From the NCBI GenBank assembly GCA_028694105.1, contig JAQUUC010000008.1, positions 34,230 to 98,229 of the forward strand: a DNA stretch of 64,000 bases, written 5' to 3'. This stretch comes from Hespellia sp. Its GTDB lineage: Bacteria; Bacillota; Clostridia; Lachnospirales; Lachnospiraceae. Numbering within the stretch: the first letter of the stretch is position 1; every line of letters starts with the position of its first letter. The notes below the pieces were generated by a model. The model did no database searches, had not been told where the DNA came from, and was given only the letters and a program-made list of their open reading frames with translations. Positions 9,684 through 19,239 of the stretch are shown here, in pieces. The translations under genes were made by a program, and so were the position numbers.

Positions 9684-10100
9684 ATGAAGATTGAAAAAGT
9701 AGTTGAAAAATTTTATGACGGTTTAGCAGAGCATAAACTTTATGGACGCAAATGCAAAGAGTGTGGAGCGATTGAGTTTCCACCAAAATACGCGTGCAAT
9801 ACCTGCGGGTACCACGAGACAGAGTGGACGGAGCTCTCTGGAAAAGGGAAACTTCACAGTATTATTCTGGCATCAACATTAAATAAAGATCCATGGAATT
9901 CAGAACTTAAAAATTATTCCTATGGATTGGTAGAGCTGGAAGAAGGCGTGAAATTCAATGCAACCATTCTGGGAATCAGAAGAAAGAATGCAAAGAAATT
10001 AAGAGAAATGCTTCCACTTCCGATACACCCTGTTTTTTATGAAAAAGAAGGGTTTACAACGCTGTTTTTTGAATTGGATGAAGTAGAAGGAATAGAATAA
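9684..10100 (+). CDS. Zn-ribbon OB-fold (DUF35) partner protein
   Basis: A 138-residue protein starting at the ATG after TAGGAGGA; the track's longer version overlaps the thiolase gene. The N-terminal rubredoxin-like zinc ribbon has two Cys pairs (CKECG and CNTCG), and the rest fits the OB-fold of DUF35 proteins. In known systems (PhlB, ChsH2) this domain binds the thiolase-like protein and supports acyl-CoA or acyl transfer chemistry. It lies 10 bases after the thiolase-like gene, so co-expression is very likely. It is a paralogue of the protein at 40911. Confidence 0.88.
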   Translation: MKIEKVVEKFYDGLAEHKLYGRKCKECGAIEFPPKYACNTCGYHETEWTELSGKGKLHSIILASTLNKDPWNSELKNYSYGLVELEEGVKFNATILGIRRKNAKKLREMLPLPIHPVFYEKEGFTTLFFELDEVEGIE

Positions 10101-10145
10101 ACAATGCCATGTTTATATAAAAGCATACTGGTTACCGGTATGTGG

Positions 10146-10182
10146 GAAGATATTGTCGTTACGATAATATCTTCTTTTTTTT
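10146..10182 (+). terminator. Strong terminator after thiolase/DUF35 pair 1
   Basis: A 12-bp stem (GAAGATATTGTC / GATAATATCTTC, one wobble) with a 5-base loop is followed by eight T. Confidence 0.9.
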
Positions 10183-10265
10183 GTGGTGTAATAAGCCTAT
10201 TTTGTTATGACAAAAGATATAAAAAAATATTATTAAAATACTTTGTTTAAATGTTATAATAAGTA

Positions 10266-10294
10266 TTGACAAAAACGATGCCGCATAGTATGAT
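10266..10294 (+). promoter_or_regulatory. Consensus promoter of the transport operon
   Basis: TTGACA and TATGAT are spaced by exactly 17 bp, 45 bp before the start codon. The surrounding AGTATTGACAA is shared with the promoter at 19240. Confidence 0.8.
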
Positions 10295-10339
10295 TTTACT
10301 AAAGTAAAAAGTAAATTGAGAAAAATGGAGGTAATGAAA

Positions 10340-11332
10340 ATGGCAAGACCAGTAACATTAATAACCGGACAGTGGGCAGATCTTCCTTTCGAGGAGATAT
10401 GCGCATTAGCAAAACAGATGGGATATGACGGACTTGAGATTGCATGCTGGGGAAATCACCTGGATATTAACCGTGCAGCGGAAGATTCGGAGTATTTACA
10501 ATGGATTCTCGATACTTTAAAGAAGAACGGACTGATCTGCAAAGCGATTGCTACACATGTCATTGGGCAGTGTGTCGGAGACTATGATGATCCCCGGCTT
10601 GATAATTTTGCACCCGGCGAATGTGCGGGTAAGCCGGATGAGATTCGTGCATGGGCAGTCAGGACAATGATGAATGCGCCTAAAGTTGCGAAGATGATGG
10701 GTGTTCATATCATCACAGGATTTGTGGGATCACCAATCTGGAAGTATTTATATTCATTCCCACAGACAACAGAAGAGATGGTAGAAGCTGGATATCAGGA
10801 GATTTATGACTTATGGAAACCAATCATGGATGAGTGCAAAGCAAATGATGTGAAATTCGCACTTGAAGTACATCCGGGAGAAATCGCATTTGACTACTAC
10901 TCAACAAAGAGATTATTAGAAAAATTTGCTGATGTTCCAGAATTTGGTATCAACTTTGACCCAAGCCACTTAATCTGGCAGGGAGTTACACCACATGTAT
11001 TTTTGAATGACTTCATTGATCGTGTATATCATGTACATATGAAAGATGCAGCAGTTACATTAGACGGTAAGACTGGCTTACTTGGATCACATATCGACTT
11101 TGGTTCTCTGAAGAGAGGATGGAACTTCCGTTCATTAGGACATGGAGATGTGAATTTTGAAGAGATTATTCGTGTATTAAATGAGTACAACTACCAGGGA
11201 CCACTTTCTGTTGAATGGGAAGATTCAGGCATGGAGAGAGTTTATGGTGGAACAGAAGCTGCAGCTTTCGTTCGTAAAGTTGATTTTGCACCTTCCGATG
11301 TAGCATTTGATGCAGCTATCGCAACCAAGTAG
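10340..11332 (+). CDS. Sugar phosphate isomerase/epimerase-like TIM barrel
   Basis: A 330-residue xylose-isomerase-like TIM barrel. The second ATG is chosen because it is 8 bases from GGAGG, whereas the nearer ATG is only 2 bases away. Metal ligands are visible as Glu in FALEVHPGE, Asp in NFDPSH, His in YHVHMKD and Glu in SVEWEDSG. It resembles the barrel at 26930. It is the first gene of an operon with a Gfo/Idh oxidoreductase and a complete ABC importer, suggesting that it processes the oxidised product of the imported glycoside or sugar. Confidence 0.9.
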   Translation: MARPVTLITGQWADLPFEEICALAKQMGYDGLEIACWGNHLDINRAAEDSEYLQWILDTLKKNGLICKAIATHVIGQCVGDYDDPRLDNFAPGECAGKPDEIRAWAVRTMMNAPKVAKMMGVHIITGFVGSPIWKYLYSFPQTTEEMVEAGYQEIYDLWKPIMDECKANDVKFALEVHPGEIAFDYYSTKRLLEKFADVPEFGINFDPSHLIWQGVTPHVFLNDFIDRVYHVHMKDAAVTLDGKTGLLGSHIDFGSLKRGWNFRSLGHGDVNFEEIIRVLNEYNYQGPLSVEWEDSGMERVYGGTEAAAFVRKVDFAPSDVAFDAAIATK

Positions 11333-11348
11333 TCGGAGGGAGCATGTA

Positions 11349-12497
11349 ATGGAGAAGAGATTAAGTTATGGAATGGTAGGTGGAAGCCTTACAGCATTTA
11401 TCGGAGGCGTACACAGAGTTGGCGTTGATTTTGATGGAAGAGCATTTTTAAAAGCCGGATGCTTTAGTCAGAATGATGCAAAGAATAAAGAATGTGCAGA
11501 ATTTTACCAGGTGGATGATGATCGCACATACGGTAGTTTTCAGGAGATGGCTCAAAAAGAAGGTGCAAGAGAGGATGGAATTGATTTCGTTACAATCACA
11601 GCACCGAATCATGTTCACTACGAAGCAGCAAAAGCATTTTTAGAGAATGGAATTCATGTGCTTTGTGAAAAACCGCTTTGCTTTGAAGTTGGACAGGCAG
11701 AAGAACTGAAAAAACTGGCAGAAGAAAAAAATCTTCTTTTCTGTGTGAACTATTCTTACTCAGGAAATGCAATGGTTAAAGAAGCAAGAGAACTGATTAC
11801 AAGTGGATATATCGGCGATGTCATTAACGTAAATGCAGAATATCTGCAGGAATATCTGGTGGATGATATTGGAGCCGGAGATCAGGTGATGGTAAAGCTT
11901 TCTTCATGGAGAAAAGATCCGGAAGTGGCAGGTGCTTCGAACTGTGTTGGAGACATTGGAACACACATTGAGAATACAGTCAGCTACATGACTGGTCTAA
12001 AGTTAAAGAGAGTTGCGGCTAAGCTGGACTACTGGGGACAGCCGTTAGACCTGAATGCAAATATTCTTGTTGAATTTGAAAATGGAGCACACGGAGTATT
12101 CTGTTCGTCACAGGTATGTGTCGGACATATGAATGGTCTTGTGGTTAGAATTTTCGGAACAAAAGGTGCAATTGAATGGGTTCAGGAAAATCCGAATATT
12201 CTTTATGTCACATTAAAAGGACAGCCGACACAGATTTATAACCGTGGCATGGGATATGTGACAGATCGCACCGCAGAGGTCAGCAGAATTCCATCGGGAC
12301 ATCCGGAAGGACTTTATGTAGCTTTTGCAAATATATACAGAACATGGATTTCCAGCATTTTGAAACTGAAAAATGGTGAAAAACTGAGCGGATATGATTA
12401 TGATTTCCCATGCTTGGATGATGGAATCGAAGGTGTGAAATTTATTCAGGCATGCGTTAAGAGCAGTCAAGGCGATGCCGCCTGGACAGAAGTGTAG
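11349..12497 (+). CDS. Gfo/Idh/MocA family oxidoreductase
   Basis: A 382-residue NAD(P)-dependent oxidoreductase; start placed at the ATG 8 bases after GGAGGG. The N-terminal Rossmann motif reads YGMVGGSLTAFIGGVHR, a known subtype of the family. CEKPLCFE carries the conserved Lys, and GDIGTHIENT carries the catalytic His region. Family members oxidise or reduce sugar hydroxyls, often at C3 of glycosides. Downstream of a TIM barrel and upstream of the ABC binding protein, it likely performs the sugar oxidation step for this operon. Confidence 0.9.
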   Translation: MEKRLSYGMVGGSLTAFIGGVHRVGVDFDGRAFLKAGCFSQNDAKNKECAEFYQVDDDRTYGSFQEMAQKEGAREDGIDFVTITAPNHVHYEAAKAFLENGIHVLCEKPLCFEVGQAEELKKLAEEKNLLFCVNYSYSGNAMVKEARELITSGYIGDVINVNAEYLQEYLVDDIGAGDQVMVKLSSWRKDPEVAGASNCVGDIGTHIENTVSYMTGLKLKRVAAKLDYWGQPLDLNANILVEFENGAHGVFCSSQVCVGHMNGLVVRIFGTKGAIEWVQENPNILYVTLKGQPTQIYNRGMGYVTDRTAEVSRIPSGHPEGLYVAFANIYRTWISSILKLKNGEKLSGYDYDFPCLDDGIEGVKFIQACVKSSQGDAAWTEV

Positions 12498-12569
12498 TCA
12501 CAACAAATTAGGGATAATTGAGTTAGGATTCAATTTAATCTAAAACGTGAAAGAGAGAGGAAAAAGTTT

Positions 12570-14228
12570 ATGGAAAAGAGAACTATGAAAAAAGTTTTAG
12601 CAGCAGCTTTAGCAACCGCAATGGTTGCAACAATGGCTGGATGCGGTGGCTCGGGAAGTTCTAAAGGAAGCGATGCCTCAGCAGACACAAGTAAAAAAGT
12701 AACAAGCGTATCGGATATTGCAATCAACGAACCAGGTGTAGATGCGACAGGATATGAAGATGAAACAGCACCGGAAGGTGTTCAGGCAGGAACAGAATTT
12801 CATTACTGGTCAAATTATGATATTCCAATCTATTGTCCATGGATGGATAACAGAGCAGCTGTATTGAGTTATCAGATTTATTCCAACCTTTTAGTAAAAT
12901 ATAAAGGCGACCGTAATGATATCAGAGGAGACCTTGCAGAGTCTTATGAAGTATCGGATGATGGACTTGTATGGACCTTTAAATTAAGAGAAGATGCAAA
13001 ATTCTCAGACGGTTGTGCAGTAGAGGCAGAAGACTTTATTGCAACGTGGGATGTTATGCAGCAGTATCAGCCACGTCCATTCTCATCAGTTGCAAGTTAT
13101 GAGGCAGTTGATGCGCACACACTGAAGGTTACACTTTCTGCTCCAAACCCGACATTCATCTATGAATTACCATCTCAGAGAATCTATGGTGTTGTATGTA
13201 AAGATGAACTTGAAAAATATGGTCCGGAAGACAACAGATCAGCAGTCGGTACAGGTCCTTTCTATGTAGAAGAATACAAAACCGGCGAATCATTTAAATT
13301 AAAAGCTGTTGAAGATTACTGGAACGAAGATATGCAGGCACATATTGAGACTGTATATATTGATATCATCGCTGATGAGAACACAGCTCTTATGGGACTG
13401 ATGGATGGATCTATCAACTGTATGAACACTGTTGATATTGAAATTATGAACAATGTAATTGATAATGATCTTACACTCGCATTGATTGAAGACCGCGAGA
13501 ATCCATTCTGGCTTAATGCAGCAAAGGTTGAAGTGTTAAAAGATCCTATCGTTCGTGAGGCACTTTGTCACATGGTGAATTGGGATGACCTTTCAGCGTT
13601 AGTATATGATGGATTATATCCACATCCAAACAGTTATTTTACTGGCGAAGAAGCACCGGAATACTCTTCTAAATATGACTATGACCCAGACCTTGGTGTC
13701 AAGATGTTAGAGGATGCAGGTTATAAACTTTCTGATATTAAATTTGAAATTCTTGCTGACCCAGACTTCACAAACCTTGAAGTTGCTATGGTTCAACAGT
13801 TTAATGATCTTGGACTTACAGGCATTACGACAGTAACATATGACGGAGCTACATGTTATGGTATGTTAAAATCAGGTACATATGATTCATTCCCATGCCA
13901 CAATGGATATGATCCAGAGTCACCACTTACACCATTCACAATGGGATTAATTGAAGGTGGAACTCAGCCGTGTATGTTCTTAAAGGCAGCAGATCCAGAC
14001 AAATATGCAGAAGCTGAAGCGTTATATAACGCAGCAGCGACTTCAGGAGACTTGGAGACATTTAACGATAACATGAACAAACTTGAGAACTTGGTTCAGG
14101 AAGAATGCCTTGCACTTGGCGGACTTCAGGTTATTCGTGGATATGCATTTACAAGTGATGTTCGTGGCGCATATATATCACCAGTATCATCAGAAATTCA
14201 GATGTCATTCTTATATATGGCAGAGTAG
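12570..14228 (+). CDS. ABC transporter solute-binding lipoprotein, family 5
   Basis: A 552-residue extracellular binding protein. The N-terminus has a lipoprotein signal peptide with lipobox MAGC (Cys25), followed by a Gly/Ser-rich linker. The body resembles SBP_bac_5 (peptide/nickel/oligosaccharide) proteins: GDLAESYEVSDDGLVWTFKLREDAKFSDG and SAVGTGPFYVEEYK. It is followed by two permeases and two ATPases of the same class. Family 5 proteins bind peptides but also oligosaccharides. The flanking sugar oxidoreductases make a glycoside or oligosaccharide cargo plausible, though not proven. Confidence 0.92.
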   Translation: MEKRTMKKVLAAALATAMVATMAGCGGSGSSKGSDASADTSKKVTSVSDIAINEPGVDATGYEDETAPEGVQAGTEFHYWSNYDIPIYCPWMDNRAAVLSYQIYSNLLVKYKGDRNDIRGDLAESYEVSDDGLVWTFKLREDAKFSDGCAVEAEDFIATWDVMQQYQPRPFSSVASYEAVDAHTLKVTLSAPNPTFIYELPSQRIYGVVCKDELEKYGPEDNRSAVGTGPFYVEEYKTGESFKLKAVEDYWNEDMQAHIETVYIDIIADENTALMGLMDGSINCMNTVDIEIMNNVIDNDLTLALIEDRENPFWLNAAKVEVLKDPIVREALCHMVNWDDLSALVYDGLYPHPNSYFTGEEAPEYSSKYDYDPDLGVKMLEDAGYKLSDIKFEILADPDFTNLEVAMVQQFNDLGLTGITTVTYDGATCYGMLKSGTYDSFPCHNGYDPESPLTPFTMGLIEGGTQPCMFLKAADPDKYAEAEALYNAAATSGDLETFNDNMNKLENLVQEECLALGGLQVIRGYAFTSDVRGAYISPVSSEIQMSFLYMAE

Positions 14229-14281
14229 CAGCGATTTCTATAATTTAATGATGAATGAATCCTAACTAATTTGTTTCATAA

Positions 14282-14320
14282 GGGAACTGTCTGACCCTAA
14301 TCAGATAGTTCCCATTTTTT
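14282..14320 (+). terminator. Intra-operon terminator/attenuator after the binding protein
   Basis: A 13-bp stem (GGGAACTGTCTGA / TCAGATAGTTCCC, one wobble) with a 6-base loop is followed by six T. Partial termination here would make more binding protein than membrane components, as is common in ABC operons. Confidence 0.85.
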
Positions 14321-14364
14321 AAGATAAAAACTCAGAGTTATCGTAGTTTGGTGGAGGACCTTAT

Positions 14365-15342
14365 ATGTTAAAGTATGTTATTAAAAGAATTATCATGGTT
14401 CCATTTTTACTTATAGCGATTGCTGCATTTGTATTTATTCTGCTGAATCTTTCAGCAGCGGATCCTGTTTTGATGATGATGCCTTCAGAATACACACAGG
14501 AAGATTATGATGCAACAGCAAAAGAATTTGGCTTAGACAAATCAAAACCAGAGCAGTTTGTAAATTGGGTTGTTGATGCAGTCCAATTAGATTTTGGCAC
14601 TTCTTATAAATCAAAAGCACCTGTATCGGATGAAGTCCTTTTCCGTGTACCGGTCAGCTTGAAACTTGCGTTGATTACAACGCTGATTATGATTGCAATA
14701 GGAGTTCCGATGGGAGTAATGTGCGCGGTGAAGCAATATTCCGTGTATGATAATATTGTGAATGTCCTGTCAAAATTTCTGGCATCCATTCCGGGCTTCT
14801 GGCTTGGACTTATGCTGATTATTGTTTTTTCAGTCGATTTAGGATGGGTTCCATCGCATGGAATGAATGGATTTAAGAGCTGGATTCTTCCAGTATTCAC
14901 ATTTTTGCTTCCATACCTTGGAAACTATGTAAGACAGGTCCGCAGTGCGATGCTTGACTGTATTCGTCAGGATTATGTAAGAACTTCAAGAGCAAAGGGA
15001 CAGAAAGAATCGGTTGTTATTTTCCATGATACATTGAAAAATGCATTATTGCCGATTATCACCCTGACGGGTGGAACATTTGCGTCCATGATTGGTGGAG
15101 CTGTTATGATTGAGCAGGTATTTGCATTTCCTGGAATCGGATTAAAGGTTCTGGAAGGAATCAATAACCGAGATATGCCGGTGATTCTTGCCTGTACCAT
15201 GATTTTAGCACTCTTCACAATCGGTGCACAGCTCATTATTGACATCTTATATGCGGTAGTTGACCCTCGTATCAGAAGTACGTTTTCAAAGAAGAAAAAA
15301 GATAATACACCTAAGCTTGCGACAGAAGGGGGGATAAAGTAA
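14365..15342 (+). CDS. ABC transporter permease, DppB/OppB type
   Basis: A 325-residue integral membrane protein with an N-terminal transmembrane helix (MVPFLLIAIAAFVFILLNL), a periplasmic-type loop and five further hydrophobic segments. YVRTSRAKGQKESVVIFHDTLKNALLPI is the EAA loop that contacts the ATPase. GGAGG lies upstream. It ends with a one-base overlap with the next permease. It forms the membrane channel with the following gene product. Confidence 0.93.
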   Translation: MLKYVIKRIIMVPFLLIAIAAFVFILLNLSAADPVLMMMPSEYTQEDYDATAKEFGLDKSKPEQFVNWVVDAVQLDFGTSYKSKAPVSDEVLFRVPVSLKLALITTLIMIAIGVPMGVMCAVKQYSVYDNIVNVLSKFLASIPGFWLGLMLIIVFSVDLGWVPSHGMNGFKSWILPVFTFLLPYLGNYVRQVRSAMLDCIRQDYVRTSRAKGQKESVVIFHDTLKNALLPIITLTGGTFASMIGGAVMIEQVFAFPGIGLKVLEGINNRDMPVILACTMILALFTIGAQLIIDILYAVVDPRIRSTFSKKKKDNTPKLATEGGIK

Positions 15343-16232
15343 TGAGTAAACAGAGCGATTTGAAAAAACAATACAAAAAACGTGGCCAGATGGCAGAGGC
15401 GTGGGGCCGTATGAAAACACAGCCACTCGCAGTGATTTCGCTGGTAATTGTACTGATTATGGTTTTTGTTGCCATATTTGCGGACATCCTTGTTCCTTAT
15501 AGCGCAGCAGTTACACAACACGGTATGGACAAACTCCTGCCTCCGTTTACATCCGGGCATATTTTAGGAACAGACAACTTTGGCCGTGATATTTTGGCAC
15601 GTATCATTCATGGTACTCGTACTGCCTTGGAAATCGGAGTTATTTCAGCAGGTGCCTCCATTATTATATCAACAATTTTAGCCTGTCTGTGCGCAACCGT
15701 AGGCGGCTGGCTTGACAATATCATCATGCGTGTTATCGATGTCATCAGTTGTATTCCTTCATTGGTAATGGCACTTGCTATCTGTGCAGCTCTTGGAAAT
15801 GGTATTCCACAGCTTGTATTCGCATTGTTCTTTACCGGTATCCCGATGCATACCAAAATGGTTCGAAGTGTTGCTCTCGGAGTAGCAAATATGGATTATG
15901 TTGAATCAGCAGTAGCACTTGGTGCCAAACAAAAGTACATTATGTACAAACATATGGTCCCGAACCTTGCATCCGTCATTATCATCAACGGAACAGCACA
16001 GGTATCCATGAACATTATGATGGGCGCAACACTTGGCTTCGTAGGCCTCGGTGTTAAAGCACCTACTCCTGAATGGGGAACAATGTTAGCTGAAGGTTTG
16101 AACTATATGCTTCGTAATCAGTATATGGTTATGGTTCCTGGTATTGTACTTGCTATCGCAGCATTATTTATCAACTCTCTTGGAGACTGTCTGCGTGATG
16201 CTTTGGATCCACAATTAAAAGGAAGAGCATAG
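15342..16232 (+). CDS. ABC transporter permease, DppC/OppC type
   Basis: A 296-residue membrane protein of the OppC type. It has the N-terminal helix (PLAVISLVIVLIMVFVAIFADIL) typical of the family, the GTDNFGRDILARIIHGTRTALEIG signature of DppC proteins, and an EAA loop (VESAVALGAKQKYIMYKHMVPN). The start overlaps the stop of the first permease (TAATG), implying coupled translation and a heterodimeric channel. Confidence 0.93.
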   Translation: MSKQSDLKKQYKKRGQMAEAWGRMKTQPLAVISLVIVLIMVFVAIFADILVPYSAAVTQHGMDKLLPPFTSGHILGTDNFGRDILARIIHGTRTALEIGVISAGASIIISTILACLCATVGGWLDNIIMRVIDVISCIPSLVMALAICAALGNGIPQLVFALFFTGIPMHTKMVRSVALGVANMDYVESAVALGAKQKYIMYKHMVPNLASVIIINGTAQVSMNIMMGATLGFVGLGVKAPTPEWGTMLAEGLNYMLRNQYMVMVPGIVLAIAALFINSLGDCLRDALDPQLKGRA

Positions 16233-16246
16233 GAGGCACGTTAAAA

Positions 16247-17227
16247 ATGGGAGAAAAATTATTAGAAATAAAAGACTATAGTGTTACATTTACATCTGAT
16301 AAAGTTGATTTCTATGCTGTAAATCATGTGAATCTTACGGTGGAAAAGGGAGAAGCCTTGGGACTGGTAGGAGAGACCGGTGCAGGAAAAACAACAACAG
16401 CCCTTTCTATCATGGGCTTGTTATCAAAATACGGTACAAAAACAGATGGAGAAATTTGGTTTGACGGTAAACAGCTGACAGGGATGAAAGAAAAAGACTA
16501 CCGTAAAATACGTGGAAAACATATCTCTATGATTTTTCAAGATCCGATGACATCCTTAAATCCAGTATTTCCGGTTGGAAATCAGATTGCCGATGTAATT
16601 AAGATTCATAATCCAAAAATGAATCAGAATGATGTAAATTCAAAAGTAGATGAGATTATGAAGATGGTAGGTATCTCTGCAGAGAGAAAATTCGATTATC
16701 CGCATCAGTTTTCCGGTGGTATGAAGCAGCGTATCGTTATTGCGATTGCGATTGCATGTAATCCGGAACTTCTGATTGCAGATGAACCTACAACAGCGCT
16801 TGATGTAACAATACAGGCACAGGTTATTAAGATGATGCGACAGCTGCAGCAGGAACTAAATTCTTCGGTCATCCTGATCACACATGATTTGGGAATTGTT
16901 GCGAACTTCTGTGATAAAGTTGCGATTATGTACGGAGGCGAGATTGTAGAAAGCGGTACATTGGAAGATATCTTTGACAAGAGTTTGCCACATCATCCTT
17001 ATACGATTGGGTTATTTAATTCACTGCCAAACATTGCAGAGAAGACAGAACGACTAAAACCAATTTTAGGTCTGACACCGCATCCATCAGAATTGCCGCA
17101 AGGATGCAAGTTCCATCCTCGTTGTCCGGAATGTCTGGATAAATGTAAAAGTGGCGATATTCCTTCGCTGTATACAGACGGAACACACTGTATTCAATGT
17201 CATTTATATCATAAGGAGGATGCTTAA
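16247..17227 (+). CDS. ABC transporter ATPase, DppD/OppD type
   Basis: A 326-residue ATPase with Walker A GETGAGKTT, Q-loop FQDPMTSLNP, signature FSGGMKQR, Walker B LLIADEPT and H-loop ITHDLG. The C-terminal oligopeptide-transporter extension has the Cys-rich CKFHPRCPECLDKC, which in relatives can hold an iron-sulfur cluster. AGGAGG precedes the ATG. It pairs with the next ATPase to energise import. Confidence 0.95.
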   Translation: MGEKLLEIKDYSVTFTSDKVDFYAVNHVNLTVEKGEALGLVGETGAGKTTTALSIMGLLSKYGTKTDGEIWFDGKQLTGMKEKDYRKIRGKHISMIFQDPMTSLNPVFPVGNQIADVIKIHNPKMNQNDVNSKVDEIMKMVGISAERKFDYPHQFSGGMKQRIVIAIAIACNPELLIADEPTTALDVTIQAQVIKMMRQLQQELNSSVILITHDLGIVANFCDKVAIMYGGEIVESGTLEDIFDKSLPHHPYTIGLFNSLPNIAEKTERLKPILGLTPHPSELPQGCKFHPRCPECLDKCKSGDIPSLYTDGTHCIQCHLYHKEDA

Positions 17228-17229
17228 TT

Positions 17230-18195
17230 ATGGCTGAAGAAAAATTATTACTCGAAGTAAAAGAATTGAAAAAATACTTCGATACTCCAAGAGGAAAGTT
17301 ACATGCTGTTGACGGAGTTTCATTCAAACTTAACAGAGGTAAGACAATTGGTGTCGTTGGAGAGTCCGGTTGTGGCAAATCCACATTGGGAAGAACCATT
17401 CTTAGGCTGATCGACTCTACAGAAGGACAAGTTCTTTTTGATGGAAAAGACATCACCCATGTTTCAGGAGAGGAACTTCTGAAATTACGCAGTGAGATGC
17501 AGATTATTTTTCAGGATCCGTTTTCATCATTAGATCCGAAGATGACAGTATCCCAGATTATTGAAGAACCGTTAAAAATTCATAAAGTATATAAAGATAA
17601 AAAAGAAAGAGAAGCAAGAGTAGTCGAGCTTATGGAAATCGTAGGACTTGATGAGCGTTATATTAATACATATCCTCATGAGTTGGACGGTGGACGCCGT
17701 CAGCGTATCGGTATTGCGCGTTCGATTGCATTAGATCCAAAATTTATCGTGTGTGATGAACCTGTATCTGCATTGGACGTATCGATTCAGGCACAGATTT
17801 TGAACCTGATGATGGATCTGAAAGATCAGCATGGGTATACTTACATGTTTATTACACATGACCTTTCTGTTGTAAAACATATCAGTGATGAAATTTTAGT
17901 TCTTTATCTTGGAACGATGGTAGAGAAGACATCATCTGACCGTTTATTTAAAAACCCGATTCATCCATACACAAAAGCACTTCTTTCCGCAATTCCAATT
18001 CCGGATATTGCCTACAAAGGAAGAGAGGCCCAAGTTATGAAAGGGGAGGTTACATCGCCGATCGAACCACCGGAAGGATGCCGTTTTGCAGCGAGATGTC
18101 CGCTTGCAACAGATAAATGTCGTTCGGAATCTCCGGCATTTGTTGAAGTGGAAGAAGATCATTTTGTAGCATGCCACTATTGGGATAAACAATAA
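17230..18195 (+). CDS. ABC transporter ATPase, DppF/OppF type
   Basis: A 321-residue ATPase with Walker A GESGCGKST, Q-loop FQDPFSSLDP, Walker B FIVCDEPVSALD and H-loop ITHDLS. The signature reads ELDGGRRQR: the usual Ser of LSGGQ is Asp, the one clear departure from its partner. The C-terminal Cys cluster (CRFAARCPLATDKC) is present. It starts 2 bases after the previous gene and completes a binding protein, two-permease and two-ATPase importer. Confidence 0.94.
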   Translation: MAEEKLLLEVKELKKYFDTPRGKLHAVDGVSFKLNRGKTIGVVGESGCGKSTLGRTILRLIDSTEGQVLFDGKDITHVSGEELLKLRSEMQIIFQDPFSSLDPKMTVSQIIEEPLKIHKVYKDKKEREARVVELMEIVGLDERYINTYPHELDGGRRQRIGIARSIALDPKFIVCDEPVSALDVSIQAQILNLMMDLKDQHGYTYMFITHDLSVVKHISDEILVLYLGTMVEKTSSDRLFKNPIHPYTKALLSAIPIPDIAYKGREAQVMKGEVTSPIEPPEGCRFAARCPLATDKCRSESPAFVEVEEDHFVACHYWDKQ

Positions 18196-18205
18196 TAGAG
18201 TAGAA

Positions 18206-18244
18206 AATTTAAAATGCCTCACATTATGTGTGGCATTTTAAATT
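18206..18244. terminator. Stem-loop between ABC operon and ThuA-like gene
   Basis: A 13-bp perfect AT-rich stem (AATTTAAAATGCC and its complement) continues into an imperfect inner stem. No T-run follows, so it may be an mRNA processing or stability element or a weak terminator rather than a classical terminator. Confidence 0.6.
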
Positions 18245-18266
18245 ACAAAAAGAAAGTGGGACTTAT

Positions 18267-19145
18267 ATGAGCAAAGAATTATATAATATTTTAATTGTTA
18301 CAGGGATTGTAACTTCGGAGCATGATCCAAAGACAAACAGAATGATAAAAAGAACATTAGAATCAACGGGACGATTTAAAGTGAAAATCACAGAAGAGTT
18401 CCGCGGTGCATCAGCAGAGACAATTGAAGGATATGATGCGATTCTGCTTAATTATGATGGAAAAGTTGACGTGACTGCGCCGTATATTCCGTTGGGAGCA
18501 ACAGCAGAAAAGACACTTTGCGATTATGTCGCAAATGGTGGTGGAATTATTATCTATCATTCATCTGTAATTGCACAAGAGCCTGCTTTTCCGGCTGAAT
18601 TTATCAAGATGACAGGCGCAGACTTTAAGTTTACAAACGGAGGAAGAAAGAATCCGAAGTTGTCATTCCGTGTGGATACGGTGAAGGGAGACCCGATTTG
18701 TGAAGGCGTGCCGGATTTCTGGTATACAGCACAGGATGATTTGTTTGTGAATGTGAAATGGCTGGAAGACAGCAATGTAGAGGTGCTTGCAACTGTATAT
18801 GACGGAGAAGAAGATTACGATATCAGCAGAATGCAAAAACATCTGGCAAGAGATTATGAGAATATTGATCTCTCAAAACTGGAAAACTTGAATCAGGATA
18901 ATCCTGTTGTCTGGAAAAACACATATGGAAAAGGTCGCGTGTTTGTTCCGTTTATAGGACATGGAATCGATACAATCCGCAGAGCAGAATTTGTTTCCAT
19001 TCTTGCAAAAGGTTGTGAGTGGGCATGCTGCGGTGAGGTAACCATTCCGTATCCGGATCTGCAGAATGAACGCAGATTTGCCGCATGGCCATATTACGAT
19101 AATGTGTCTCTGGCAAAGCTTGCAGAGCTGACAGAAGGAATGTAA
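18267..19145 (+). CDS. ThuA-like domain protein
   Basis: A 292-residue protein with the ThuA (trehalose utilisation) class I glutamine-amidotransferase-like fold: LYNILIVTGIVTSEHD at the start, EGYDAILLNYDG, GGGIIIYHSS and KGRVFVPFIGHG. The ATG is chosen over the track's earlier start because GTGGGA precedes it and the earlier codon lies in a hairpin. ThuA-like proteins often sit beside Gfo/Idh oxidoreductases and sugar ABC importers, as here. The exact reaction of the family is poorly defined. Confidence 0.85.
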   Translation: MSKELYNILIVTGIVTSEHDPKTNRMIKRTLESTGRFKVKITEEFRGASAETIEGYDAILLNYDGKVDVTAPYIPLGATAEKTLCDYVANGGGIIIYHSSVIAQEPAFPAEFIKMTGADFKFTNGGRKNPKLSFRVDTVKGDPICEGVPDFWYTAQDDLFVNVKWLEDSNVEVLATVYDGEEDYDISRMQKHLARDYENIDLSKLENLNQDNPVVWKNTYGKGRVFVPFIGHGIDTIRRAEFVSILAKGCEWACCGEVTIPYPDLQNERRFAAWPYYDNVSLAKLAELTEGM

Positions 19146-19157
19146 AAAAGACTTCTT

Positions 19158-19208
19158 ATCAAAGCTGTCGGTAGAAGTGAGAGGATTCTATCGGCAGCAG
19201 CTTTTACA
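19158..19208 (+). terminator. Terminator after the ThuA-like gene
   Basis: An imperfect stem (AAAGCTGTCGGTAGAA pairing with TTCTATCGGCAGCAGCTTT) ends in a short T-run. Confidence 0.65.
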
Positions 19209-19239
19209 ATTACTTTTGCTTAATACTTACATAAAAGTA

